64,000 nucleotides of DNA from NCBI GenBank assembly GCA_037952775.1, contig JBANAY010000001.1:4216001-4280000 (forward strand), read 5' to 3'. Within the stretch, counting starts at the first letter, position 1. Every line of letters starts with the position of its first letter. The stretch comes from Clonostachys chloroleuca (Eukaryota > Ascomycota > Sordariomycetes > Hypocreales > Bionectriaceae). This document shows, one piece after another, positions 1-10,253 of this stretch. The translations under genes were made by a program, and so were the position numbers. The notes under the pieces were generated by a model, which ran no database searches, was not told the origin of the DNA, and saw only the letters and a program-made list of their open reading frames with translations.

Positions 1-507
1 GATGGTCCGTCTTGGCCGTGTATCCGGCCTTGTCGATTGCCGAGTTGACCCTGACCTCGCATTGCTCGCAGACCTGGGGGTATCGCTTTTCCAAGCCCCT
101 CCGAAATTTGTAGTAGTCGCGCTCGAGCTCCTCATTGTCCGGGTCGTCCGAGTCTTCGGGCAGGTACTGCGCCAGCGACGCCGTGAATAAGTGCTGGTTC
201 TTCAAGCATGTGGAGCAGAAGATGTTCTCGGTGCGCGGCGATGTTTGTCGTGCCGTCGTGTGCTGTACGCCGGGGTGTGATTCTTGTACCATTGCGACGG
301 GGGGATCCGTGATCTCTCCATTCTACAGAACTAGTGTCAGTCAAAGGCTCGCTTTCGCTTTGCAGGTTCCCCTTTACGTACCTCGTCTAAGTAGTTGGTC
401 GCATCGCAGTTGGGGCAGTCGAACTCGGTAGTGATGCCATCGAAGCGGATTGTTGACCTCTTGCCGCAGTAGAAGCAGCTGAGGTATCTACCGGCCCGCC
501 GGCGCAT
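1..507 (-). CDS. ima1: Ima1 N-terminal zinc-finger nuclear membrane protein (partial)
   Basis: This is the 5' part of a gene that runs off the left window edge. Exons are 382-507 and 1-322, joined by a 59-bp GT-AG intron (donor gtacgt). The translation shows four CxxC pairs: CFYC near residue 11, CPNC near 28, CSTC and CEQC further on. NYLDENGEI-type sequence follows the second pair. This pattern is the Ima1 N-terminal domain shared with animal SAMP1/NET5, proteins of the inner nuclear membrane that connect to centromeres and microtubules. The membrane segments would lie beyond the window. The start is the ATG just before the first CxxC pair. It is transcribed divergently from dsc3. Family assignment is firm; function here is inferred from yeast and animal relatives. 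Confidence 0.85.
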
Positions 508-1005
508 GCTTCCGCCTAAACACCAAAATGCGCGCTATATTCTGTAGAATTGAAGGAACAGATGATTCTGAGCTGGGCAGAGAAAGCTGGCATGTGTTGT
601 AGGATCGTCGTTGTACCCGCCGTGGTCGTATGCTTGGAGATTTGTTTGTATGTACGCAGGCAAATGTAAATAGGCCAATGCAGGAAATTCAACAATGACG
701 GAGCGGAACCGTTCCAGGGGCTTCTCTAGTGCGCTGGCTCCACTAATGGCCAGCAGTCCAGGGCCTGTGCGTGCCGAGCGGCCTGGGGAGGCGCCCGGGA
801 ATAGTGGGTCCACATTCACGCCTGCCTTCAATCCATGTGAACCTGAAGCACGAAATCAAATGCATCATTCTATTTCCCTGATGCACCGAATTCCCGTCCA
901 GCTCAACCCCAACCCGACATGTTATAGTCGCCATCGCATCCGAGACGCCACGCCATCTCAACACTCTCAATCCCATCAAGGCGGTCCCCCGAAGATGCAG
1001 CCACC
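508..1005. other. Intergenic region between ima1 and dsc3 (divergent)
   Basis: About 500 bp lie between two divergent starts and presumably hold both promoters. I see no conserved gene. A four-codon upstream ORF sits at its right end and is listed separately. Confidence 0.5.
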
Positions 1006-1009
1006 ATGA
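995..1009 (+). promoter_or_regulatory. Four-codon uORF overlapping the dsc3 start codon
   Basis: An ATG at 995 opens a four-codon reading frame (Met-Gln-Pro-Pro) whose TGA shares bases with the dsc3 ATG in an ATGA overlap at 1006-1009. If the mRNA leader includes 995, ribosomes would stop exactly on the main start codon, a layout that can permit termination-reinitiation. Whether it is transcribed is unknown. Confidence 0.35.
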
Positions 1010-1869
1010 CGGCGCCTCTCTGCCTCACCATTCGCTTCTCCAACTCCCTCTCCGATCTCAACCTCGACATCCCGTCCCCCGAATCAACCACCATCCTCGG
1101 CCTCAAGCGCCTCCTTCGCTCCAAAATCGACTCCCGCAACCGCCTCCGCCTCATCTACCAGGGCCGCCTCCTCGCCGACTCCTCCGCCCTCTCGTCCGTG
1201 CTCAAGCCGCCCCTCCAGCCACCTCCCACCGCCAGCCAGGACCACCATCATGACCCCAAGGGCAAAGGCAAGGCCAAGGCCGCCGACGACGATGCCCTCT
1301 CCCCGCCTCTGCGCATCTACGTCATCTGCTCCATCGCCGACGACGAGCTCTCCCAGCCCGAGCTAGACGCCGAGGCCGCCGCCGCCGACCTACCCCCCGC
1401 CCTTGATCAGGACGGTCTCCTGTCGGGAAGCGTCCAGCAGAAAGCGTCCACCCGCCCCCGTCCCCGCGGCTTCGACCGCCTCCTCACCTCGGGCTTCACC
1501 TCGTCCGAGATCTCCACCCTCCGCACGCAGTTCGCCTCCATCCACGCGGACCGCTACCCGCCCGACGCGCCCCCCTCGCCCGACACCCTCCGCGGGCTCG
1601 AGGACTCGTGGATCGACTCCAACGCCTTCGGCCAGGGCCTCGCCACCACCGCAGGCGGCGGGGAGGACGCCTCCGGGTTGGGCCAGGGGATAGACGACAT
1701 CTTCATCCGCGCCATGATGATCGGCTTCTTCTGGCCGCTCGGCAGCCTGACCTGGCTCCTAAGGCAGGAGGGGCTCTGGAACGACAAGTGGCAGATCTTC
1801 GTCGCCGCGGGGGCCGTGCTGAGTCTGCTCGTCGGCACCATCGTGAGCATATCCGGGGGTCGGCCGTGA
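1006..1869 (+). CDS. dsc3: DSC E3 ubiquitin ligase complex subunit 3 (Dsc3-like, DUF2407)
   Basis: A single-exon, 287-residue protein. The N-terminal ~110 residues form a ubiquitin-like fold (LTIRFSNSL start, LRLIYQGRLL in the middle, IYVICSI at the end), interrupted by a Lys-rich loop. The conserved C-terminal DUF2407 block follows (RGFDRLLTSGFTSSEI, then LEDSWID near residue 200). Two hydrophobic helices end the protein at about 235-257 and 264-284. In Schizosaccharomyces and Aspergillus, Dsc3 is a membrane subunit of the Golgi/ER Dsc ligase. That complex triggers SREBP cleavage for sterol and hypoxia response and clears orphan membrane proteins. GC content and C-ending codons are high. The ATG at 1006 has a good context (CCACCATGA). 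Confidence 0.88.
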   Translation: MTAPLCLTIRFSNSLSDLNLDIPSPESTTILGLKRLLRSKIDSRNRLRLIYQGRLLADSSALSSVLKPPLQPPPTASQDHHHDPKGKGKAKAADDDALSPPLRIYVICSIADDELSQPELDAEAAAADLPPALDQDGLLSGSVQQKASTRPRPRGFDRLLTSGFTSSEISTLRTQFASIHADRYPPDAPPSPDTLRGLEDSWIDSNAFGQGLATTAGGGEDASGLGQGIDDIFIRAMMIGFFWPLGSLTWLLRQEGLWNDKWQIFVAAGAVLSLLVGTIVSISGGRP

Positions 1870-2391
1870 TTTAAAACAAGCCGCTGTTGAGAGACGCAAA
1901 AGATACACTTATTAGATTCGTGGGGTTTACGTCCGGTCTCTTAGGTTGTGCTCTGCTTTGCATCACGACAAAAGCATTTCTCCTAGCATGAGACATGATG
2001 ATTACTTTTTCTGGGTGGTTTTTTTGTACAATAGAGTTTAAAAATCAGCACGGCGTTTGAGGACACAGACACGGAACAAATATACACTCATACTCATAGC
2101 TCACATTAAGATTACTCACATTGAGAGTACATGCTCTTACATCAAGAGGGTATAGCAAAACTATCAGCATCACGCTTCAAGAATTCTTTTTGCGATCCAG
2201 GGAAATATATAGGCCGTCCTTAATCCCCCTATTCTCCCTATGCTCCCAATGCTCCATTAACACCTCAAACCGATGATTGCGAACAGCAAAGATGGCGTGC
2301 TGTACTCTGGCAGAAAAGACCCCCAACAAACAAGTATTTATACTATATAGTCTAAACAATCAAGAACGTGAAACCTGCGGGTGCGTGGGGA
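1870..2391. other. Convergent 3' flanks of dsc3 and mtr4
   Basis: About 520 bp of AT-richer sequence separate two converging genes. It presumably holds both 3' UTRs. No ORF or RNA gene is recognisable. Confidence 0.5.
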
Positions 2392-5300
2392 TTAGAGGTA
2401 CAGACTCTGCGCGGCGACAATGTCCCTGCGAATCTTGGACAGACTCTCCTCGAACTTCTTGGTGAGGTCGTCGTTGCCCATTACCTTGGCAGCCTCACCC
2501 ATCTGGCGCAGCAGCTCCTCCAGGCGGCGGAAGAGACGGATCAAAGAACCTTCGTATATATTGGTCATTTTGCTGCGGCACCATGTTAGTTCGAATGTCC
2601 GTTCAGGTAAAGGGGCGCTGAAAGAAAGAAAACTTACCAAATCTCGGAGAAAGGCCGTCCTTGTGCCCAAGCAAGGACTGTCTCCATGAGCTCCCACTTG
2701 AGCTTCTTCACATAGTCGTCCTCGTTCACATCCAGCTTGCATTCCTGGCTGACCTTGGCAACAATGCGCGCCTTGGCCTGGATCTCACGATAGGGCTTCT
2801 GTAACGTCTCCTTAAGAGCACTGCTTTCAACCTTCTCATCGAAGATGAAAACACTTAATGTGGCGGCGCACATCTCGGGCGTCAGCTCGTTGAAGAATCT
2901 GTCAAAGAGAAGCTCGGAGAGAAGTAGTTCGTGGCCCTCGGTGGAGGAGATCTCGCAGGCGACTCGAGCCTTCAGCTGGACCACCTCGGAGTCGTTGATG
3001 AATCCGAGGCGACGGAGAACTCGCTTGCGAGACTTGAGTTCGTCCATTTGGGCGATGCTGTGGGCCTTGGCGATCGACTTCTTCTTGTCCTTGATCTTCT
3101 CTGTTAACTGGACCTTGTTGCTGTACTGGTCCCAGAGAGAAGGGAGGAGAGGAGACAGGTGCAGCGGGTTGGCAAGCAGCCTCGACTCCAAGACTTCGAT
3201 TTTCCGTAGGAGCTTCTTGAACGACTCGTCGGTGATTTCCATGTTCTCCAGTGGGTCGAGAACCGGCATGCCATCAGGGAAACGGCGCTTCACCTCCTCG
3301 AGGGACTTTGAAACCAGGTCCTTATTCTTGGGAGACGCTAGACCGTCCTTTGGCATGAAGACACGGATCTGCCCAATGGCCTTGATACATGTCAGCAGAC
3401 AAGGGACTACTTCGTACGTCAGGTCGTCTTCACTTCCAGCAGGAGACACTCCAGGGGCCATATCCCCGCTGGGCTGGCCGGGAACGATATCGGAACTTGA
3501 CTTTGAAACCGCAATCAGAACGTCAATCACGTAGGACTCCTGGGGAGGATAATCTGGTTCTCCCATCTTTGGTGCGTGTCGGGGAACACAGTTCGCAATC
3601 ACTCCCCACCCAAAATCCAAACCACCAGCGACACCGTTGGGTGATTCCTTGGGGTTGAAGATCTGAATCGTACGGCCGGGTTGCAGGTAGGATATGCAGT
3701 GAGTTGGATGTTGAATGACGGCTCTCATATCAGCAGTGTACGTGTTAAGAGATTGCCGGATCTGATAGTAGTCCTTAACTGTGGCTTCATCTGGGATGGT
3801 CAGGCTGTCACGCTCCTGCTGAAGCGACATCAGCTCCTTCTCTAGTGCCGGTACGCTTGCAGCATTTTGGAACTGGTAGAAACATCTCTCGAGCATGAAT
3901 TCGGGTGAGATGGCTTCGATTCTCAAAAGGTTGAGAATCATGTTGTAGCCTAGGTAGAACGCCGAGTTCAGCTTGTCCTGCTGTCCCATGACAATCTCTT
4001 TGGCCGTCTCGGGCTCAAGCTTGTCATCAACCATCATGATAACCAAACCACGAGCATCAAGACCACGACGTCCAGCACGACCGGCCATCTGGATGTATTC
4101 GGACGAGGTGAGGGGTCGGTTCTTGATGCCATCCCACTTGGTGAGTTGCGTAAACACGACCGTCTTGGCAGGCATGTTCAAACCGATAGAGAAAGTTTCG
4201 GTGGCGAAGAGGACCTTGATGAGAGATTCTTGGAACAAAATCTCGATAGTCTCCTTCAGGATTGGCAAAAGACCCGAGTGATGGACTCCGATACCTTTTT
4301 CCAATAGAGGCAAGAGGTTGCCAATCTGCGGGAGGTCACGGTCCTGCTCTGACAAGCTCTCGATAGCGCTGGTGAATACCTTCTTGACCATGGCCTTCTC
4401 CGAATCGTCGTTGAAGGACAGACCAGTGATACTCATAGCCATGTTCTCGCATTCACGCTTGCTGAAGTTGAAGACAATAACAGGGTTGTAGTTCTTCTTG
4501 ATCGTCATCCTGATGAGCTTGTTCATGTCGCTACCGTCATCACGGCCACCCTTGTTGGTCTTCTTATTCTTGCCCTTGCCCTTGAGCTTCGCTTTGGGGT
4601 CGTTGGACTCGGATCCCTTTCTCTCTTCTACTTCCTGCATGACCTGGTTGAAGTTGGCTTCGTTGAAGTTGCCCTTTTCGTCAACCACAATTCTCGCTCC
4701 CTTTCCGCCACAGGGGAAGAAATAGTTTTGGAGGGGCGTCGGTCGGAAATCGGTATAAACGACGTGACACGCTTGGTGATGGATCTTGGCAATCCACTCG
4801 GCAAACTGGAAAGCATTTGGAATAGTGGCAGACAGAAACACGTAGCGCACCTTATCGGGCAACATGATAATCGTCTCCTCCCAAACAACGCCGCGGATCT
4901 TATCACGCATGTAATGGATCTCGTCGAATACTACCCACGCCACTTCCCGCATAATCTCCGAACCACGGTAAAGCATAGATCTCAAAATCTCAGTGGTCAT
5001 AACCAAGCAACTAGCTGTAGGGTTAATCGTAACATCGCCGGTCATCAGACCAACGTCACCGAAAATGCTTTCGAAATCACGGTATTTCTGGTTACTCAAG
5101 GCCTTGATGGGACTCGTGTAGATGACTCGCTGGTTGCGCTTCAGACACTGCGCGATAGCATACTCAGCAACAACAGTTTTTCCAGCACTGGTGTGCGCCG
5201 AGACCAGGATACTCTCCTCTCGCTCTATCGATGCAACTGAAAGGCTCTGGAAGGGATCGAGCTTGAACTTCCACGTTCGCGCGGGCTCGGCGGGCGACTT

Positions 5301-5738
5301 GTGCTCGGAGAGGGGGACATACTCGTAGTCCAGGTCGGGAGGCAGCGCGACCTGATGCTGGATGTTGTGTGACAGCACCAGGGAAGAGTCCTGGGGGACA
5401 AAGGTCGCCGCGGCCGCGACTTCTCGCGACTCGGCAGTCTGGAAAGTATCGGTCAACACGGGAGCCGCCCCATCCTCCTTCTTCCGTCGCTTCTTGTCCT
5501 GCTGGCTGGGCGTGTCGGAGTCCTCCTCAGACTCTTCGTCGTTTGATGTCGTCTCGGTCGTGGCGTCGGCCATCTCAGCCTCCGCGCCGTCGGTGGCCGC
5601 CTTTTTGTGCCCATCGCCGTTCATGGCCTCATCGACCTTTCTCTTCTTGCTCTCCTTGCTTCGGTGGGGCAGGTGCTCCTCCTCGCTCTCAATCCTGGGG
5701 CCGCCGTCCCCATTGAATACGTCGAACAGCTCATCCAT
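2392..5738 (-). CDS. mtr4: ATP-dependent RNA helicase Mtr4 (exosome cofactor)
   Basis: Two exons, 2638-5738 and 2392-2572, joined by a 65-bp intron, encode about 1093 residues, normal for fungal Mtr4. Visible in order: an acidic/basic low-complexity N-terminus, Walker A AHTSAGKT at 181-188, the DEIH box at 272-275, SATIPN, the motif VI MAGRAGRRG, the arch/KOW insertion, and the C-terminal DSHCT helical domain ending in IRRDIVAAQSLYL. The intron falls in the last conserved block and splicing restores FSEICKMTNIYEGSL. Mtr4 is the 3'-5' helicase of the TRAMP complex and nuclear exosome, acting in rRNA processing and RNA surveillance. No key motif is missing. Confidence 0.97.
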
Positions 5739-6397
5739 GCCGACAGATTTCGGTGGCTGGCGCTCAGCTCAGCTCTCGACCAGAAAGAATGCAGGCGCTC
5801 CGCGAAATGGTCCAACAACACCAAGGGCAATCACGCGTGCCCGTCAGATAAAAATATGGTAGGTAAAGAGGGTGGTGTCGGGAGACGAAACTAATTCAAG
5901 CGATGCGTCCCGGTGCAGCTTGTCCGCTAGCATTGGCCTAAAAATCAAGCCGGCGAAGTTTTGTCTCCCTGAGCGTTGCAGTTGCTTCGATCCCGATCTT
6001 GAGTGTGCATCGGTGCTCGGCAGCCCAAAAAAAAAAGTTGGAAAGTGGGCCGTTGTGGCAGAAAGTTGACGCGAGCCCCGCCGCTTATTCGAAGGCGGTG
6101 ACGCCACACATCCCACCAGCCACATGCGCGACCAACCCACCCGGCACCGGCGCATTTCAAAACATATGGGACCATTTCTCGATTCACATGACTCAGCACG
6201 TGACACTCTCTCCGCCAAGCTTTTGTCATTGAGGATCCTCTCCGTCTACTTACTTGACCGAGGATATCACACCACTTTGCAACCAGCAAAAGCTTCAACT
6301 CACTCGCATCCCGTCGTCGCAAAGCCGCAATCAAGGTCCGCACACCTCGCCCGCACGCCCTCGAGCCCAATTGCAAAGCTAATTGACCAACCTGCAG
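5739..6397. other. Divergent promoter region between mtr4 and the COX VIIc gene
   Basis: About 660 bp between two divergent starts. It contains an adjacent TGACTCA / CACGTG pair (listed separately). The 265-residue reverse-strand frame across this stretch overlaps the COX gene and shows no family features. Confidence 0.5.
6189..6202. promoter_or_regulatory. TGACTCA (Gcn4/AP-1-type) next to CACGTG (E-box)
   Basis: TGACTCA at 6189-6195 is followed one base later by CACGTG at 6197-6202, about 200 bp upstream of the COX VIIc start and 450 bp upstream of mtr4. Both are palindromic sites known for fungal bZIP and bHLH factors (Gcn4/Cpc1 and Cbf1 types). Binding is inferred only. Confidence 0.35.
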
Positions 6398-6706
6398 ATG
6401 CTGTCCCGCGCCGCCGCCCGCACCACCACCCAGCTGGTCTCCAAGCGTGGATTCCACGCAACCCGAGCCCGCCTCTCCTCGCCCTACCACTACCCCGAGG
6501 GCCCCTACTCCAACCTTCCCTTCAACCCTCGCAGCAAGTGGTTCGGCGCCGGCTACTGGACCTTCATGGCCGCTGGCTTCTTCGCCCCCTTCGGCATTGC
6601 TGGTGCGTTCCTCCCTCCTTTGCTCCGAAATATTTTCGTCGTGGTATGAGAGTGAGTCGATTGCTAACGGGTCGTGATAGTCTGGCAAACCTACAAGCCC
6701 CAATAA
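6398..6706 (+). CDS. cox8: Cytochrome c oxidase subunit VIIc (yeast Cox8)
   Basis: Exons 6398-6602 and 6681-6706 give a 76-residue protein, right for this family. The N-terminal ~25 residues are Arg/Ser/Ala-rich with GFHATRA, a typical mitochondrial presequence. The conserved YPEGPYSNLPF and a single membrane helix (FMAAGFFAPFGIA) follow. The 78-bp intron splits a codon near the end, and exon 2 supplies VWQTYKPQ and the stop. The subunit sits in the inner membrane as a small structural part of complex IV. The start was taken as the ATG after the 5' CT-rich leader. Transcribed away from mtr4. Confidence 0.93.
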
Positions 6707-7006
6707 GCTTGCGGCGTCGATAATGATTGCGGTAAATCGCAATTGGCAGCTCAGGATGGATTATCAGCGGGTTGCTGTGTACAATACGTAGATAGCCATC
6801 AGCACGGTCACATCATATACTTCCATTTGTCCTTCGCACCGTGGGCCCCTCATCATCGTGAATTGCATGTCAATTGATTTGATTGATACACGCCGGCAGC
6901 TTCAATGCATTCCCGGCCTCTTTCCAAGCTATGAGCGTTGCTTGGTGTTATACAGCACTACCTAATGTATATATATACACCCAATAATTACATAATGTTC
7001 GTTGCT

Positions 7007-8812
7007 TCATATGCCTATCGCTTTGTTTTGGTACACCTGATGCAAAGTATCCCTGTTCTTCTTCTTCGACTTCAGATCTGAGCCGTCAAGAATGTTGGTG
7101 AGCAGATCATGAAGAAAGTCGCGGCGCTGAGGCGCAATGTCCCATCGCCTCTTGAGATTGTCGAATGCGTTTTGGACATCCCCGTCGGTGGAGCACTTCC
7201 GGACCGCTCGCAGTGCCCATATTACCAACCAGCTGTCAATGCGGAAACCACGAACGCGACAGTCCCGTGCATTGTACAATGCCGACAAGACACCATTCAG
7301 CCGCTGCACAGTCCATGAGGTGTCCCGGCCTGGTCCGCCATGGACATAGAACCCCTTGAAGAGAGCTAGGAATATAGTCGGGTGCACGGGTATCCGTAAA
7401 TACTCCATCTCGTCAAGGTATCTGGCGACCTTCCGCAGGTCGCCCGCATTGATGGCAAAATGCTCGACCATGAGGCGATACGTTCGGATGTCCGGGCTAA
7501 GCCACATGTTGGTCTGAGATGATTTCACCATTTCAGGGTGGTCCTTCCCCAACTTGGCAAACATGAGAAAGGCCTGGGTAAGGACCTTTTCCACGCGATA
7601 ATCCTTCTCTGGTAGCTTCCTGCCCGCAGGGGAGTTGTCCATCATGCGCCTATATGTCTGCTCGGCTGCCTCGACCTCGCCGCAGCGCAAGAAGCCAGAA
7701 ATGACACAGTTCAATGCCACAGTGTCAATGACTTCACCCGACTCAACCATCTCCTTGTACGCAGCCCTAATGCCATCAGAATCCAGTCTGAGGCCAAAGT
7801 AATATATAAGACTAACGTGGTGGAAGCGGTTGAATTGAATTCCCCGCTTCTCCATTTCCCCGAATATCAACTCGGCGAGTGTGAAGTTCCCGAGCTTCGA
7901 CGCGGCGTCAAATAAAATGTTGAACGTGACTTCGTTCGTGTTCTCACCCAGCTCCCGCTCCATTCGTTTCCAGAGACCCATGGCAGAATCGAAATGGTCC
8001 ACGCGTTTTCCAGCATGCTTTGTAGCCAAAGACAATGCAAAATTCCATTGCGATGGCCTTATAGTGAGACCTGCCTTGGTGACATCCGCCATGAGCTCAA
8101 AGTATCGTAGCATAGCGCTCAAATCTCGCTTCGGCGGCCGGGCCATAACCAACAACAGCTTGTCTCGCCACCGCGCAGAGAAATTCAGCATCCGGGGTTC
8201 CGGAAGTTTCATGTAATGGTCAAAAATAGTACCGAGGCTGATTCGATGAGGGTGTCGGACCCTGAAGCCAATGGCGCCGCATAGCCTAGAATTCAAGGTT
8301 TTGAGCTCATCATTGGGAGTGTAGATCTGGTCTTGGGATGGATAGTCCACATCGAGCTTTGCATCTGAAATTTTTATGGTCGGGGAATCAGGTATTGCAT
8401 ATCCACTTCGATAGGTATCTCGATAAAAGTCGAGATGCTCCCTCACAGTGCCCTCGGGCTCTCCATCCACATAGGACCGCAGCTTTTGTCTATCCTCCAA
8501 AGACAAGTGCGGTACAGATCGGCGCAAGTCGCTCGATACGCCGCCGCCGCCGTGCTGTAGGCCTGTCTGACATGTCGCTTCCGGACTATCGACAAAGCCT
8601 GTCGGGTCTCGGGGTTGGGGAGGAAGGTTGAGCCGAGCCATTGAGAAGTTCGAGAGCAGAAGAATGAGTTGCCATGTTCGGTCTTGTTCGAGCCGGCTTG
8701 GGCGCTGTTTGGTTTGCCTCTGGAGCTGCAGAGCTGCCTCCGCCCGGAAGCAAGAACCCCCTGAGACTCGACGAGGAACGGCTTGAGAAGACCGCACCAC
8801 AGACGGAGCCAT
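7007..8812 (-). CDS. Mitochondrial pentatricopeptide-repeat (PPR) protein
   Basis: A single ORF of 601 residues. The N-terminus is rich in Arg, Ser and Ala and poor in acidic residues (MAPSVVRSSQAVPRRVSGG), as expected for mitochondrial import. Several PPR helix pairs are readable in the middle and C-terminal half, including VTFNILFDAASKLGNFTLAE and VALNCVISGFLRCGEVEAAE, plus a helical stretch near 440-490. PPR proteins bind organellar RNA and act in its processing or translation; the RNA target here is unknown. A second frame offers an alternative N-terminus from 8834, but joining it would need a spliced or altered reading, so I kept the uninterrupted frame. Transcribed divergently from mS23. 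Confidence 0.8.
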   Translation of the reverse strand: MAPSVVRSSQAVPRRVSGGSCFRAEAALQLQRQTKQRPSRLEQDRTWQLILLLSNFSMARLNLPPQPRDPTGFVDSPEATCQTGLQHGGGGVSSDLRRSVPHLSLEDRQKLRSYVDGEPEGTVREHLDFYRDTYRSGYAIPDSPTIKISDAKLDVDYPSQDQIYTPNDELKTLNSRLCGAIGFRVRHPHRISLGTIFDHYMKLPEPRMLNFSARWRDKLLLVMARPPKRDLSAMLRYFELMADVTKAGLTIRPSQWNFALSLATKHAGKRVDHFDSAMGLWKRMERELGENTNEVTFNILFDAASKLGNFTLAELIFGEMEKRGIQFNRFHHVSLIYYFGLRLDSDGIRAAYKEMVESGEVIDTVALNCVISGFLRCGEVEAAEQTYRRMMDNSPAGRKLPEKDYRVEKVLTQAFLMFAKLGKDHPEMVKSSQTNMWLSPDIRTYRLMVEHFAINAGDLRKVARYLDEMEYLRIPVHPTIFLALFKGFYVHGGPGRDTSWTVQRLNGVLSALYNARDCRVRGFRIDSWLVIWALRAVRKCSTDGDVQNAFDNLKRRWDIAPQRRDFLHDLLTNILDGSDLKSKKKNRDTLHQVYQNKAIGI

Positions 8813-9352
8813 CCACGCGAGCGGAGATTTTCATGGGCTCTTCCTCATGATGTTGCTGCTTCCTGCAGGAAAAAGATCGTGTGGGCGCTGGAAAAAGAGG
8901 ATCGGGGTTGAAGAGAAGATCGAGATCGAACCGTACTACCGCGTGCAGAGACCAAGTAGTGGAAGCACAATGGATTGTCGGCCTGGCTCCAATGCGTGCA
9001 ATTCTTTGGAGGTCATGGATTTGATTTTTGGCCGTCGATCTACAGGGGTGGCGCCCGCCGGTACCGTCTCCGTGCTGGTGCTAACTTCTCAGTCCCCGTT
9101 GGCTGGATTAGATGGAGCCTCCAGACACCACCTCACTCGCCCCGGCCTTACGATTCGCCGAGCTAGCCCAAAATTTCCCAAGCCCGAGCAGCCATCACCA
9201 CTTCGAGGTGGAATTATCAGACGAGCACGACGACCCGACTCCCCGCCACTTTACAAGGTCAATTGGTCACGGAGGATCCGTCAGTAACGCCCACTATACC
9301 TTCCGCACTCTGGAATCCAGCTAATTTCCTCCTTCTTCCAGACTCGGTGGTC
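8813..9352. other. Divergent region between the PPR gene and mS23
   Basis: About 540 bp holding the presumed 5' regions of two mitochondrial-protein genes. Small frames at 8847-9287 and 9112-9324 show no recognisable family and are treated as chance ORFs. Confidence 0.45.
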
Positions 9353-10170
9353 ATGGGTGTCAAGCAGATCCGGCCCGCAAGGGTCTACAAGGCCGCCGAA
9401 AACGAACTGCGCAACAGAATCCTCCAAAACAAGCCCATTCCCACGCCGCCTTGGTTCGAAGTCGTAAACTCCGTCCCCCCTCCGAGAATGCCGTACGGAC
9501 AGTAGCCCTGCGCCACCGCGCCCCCAGCAAGAAGGCCACCAAGCCCCGAAACCTCTACCGACCCCAGCAAATCACATACCCCGAGGACAGCCTCCGCAGC
9601 ACCTTCTACAAAGACCACCCCTGGGAGCTGGCGAGGCCGCGGAATATCGTTGAGACGGACGGCAGGGACGCGCAGCGCTATGACTGGAGCCGTGGGCTGC
9701 GACAGCGCGGCATGCAGCTGTCAGGTGAAAGGTGAGCTGATTAGGGAACCGGGCTGTCGAACAAAAACAGGGAGTTGTAGAAACTGACAGACTGTTTTCC
9801 AAATAGCGTTGTGCAGCGCCAGCTCTGGCTGATGGAAAACCAGCAAATGGGCCGCGAGAAGGCCTACGACCAGGCTCGCCGCGAGTTCTACCGCCTGCGA
9901 CAGGAGGAGGAGATTGAGAGGCGAGTGGCGCTGGAGGAAGCCAAGTACGTCGGTGCCTACTTTGGCAAATCGAGACTCGACGTGGGTCTCCAGCTTGAGA
10001 ACGCCGAGTACGAGAAGTGGAAGGTCTGGGCCGCCAAGGAGTCCGAGAGGCGGGAGGCGCTACTTCAGGAGAGCAGGGCCTCCGACTTTGAGGACGAGGA
10101 TGCTGATGTCGAGGCTCTCGAGACGCCGGGAGCTGCAACCGAGTCATTAGGAGCAGCAGAGAGCCGATGA
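9353..10170 (+). CDS. rsm25: Mitochondrial small-subunit ribosomal protein mS23 (Rsm25), frame break in exon 1
   Basis: Exons 9353-9731 and 9807-10170 are joined by a 75-bp intron that restores [12 protein letters not shown]. The N-terminus ([13 protein letters not shown], then PPWFEVV), the central ITYPEDSLR and [13 protein letters not shown], and the C-terminal [20 protein letters not shown] all match mS23/Rsm25, a subunit of the fungal 37S mitoribosome. The frame is broken at a run of six C at 9475-9480: as written, translation stops at 9505, while the conserved sequence resumes in another frame at once. One extra C restores an open frame of 247 residues across both exons. The break falls inside a conserved block, so an intron is not an explanation. 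I treat the gene as functional with a probable sequencing indel. Confidence 0.85.
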
Positions 10171-10253
10171 ACCATGTTTATTTGATGTATACACCATGTA
10201 TAACTATGTACAAGAAGTGCATTGTGGGATGAATACTCCTGCTATTCCCGGAT

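Noticed and set aside
5945..6742. 265-codon minus-strand ORF across the mtr4/COX VIIc promoter
   Set aside because: It overlaps the COX VIIc gene on the other strand and shows no family motif; composition looks like a shadow frame.
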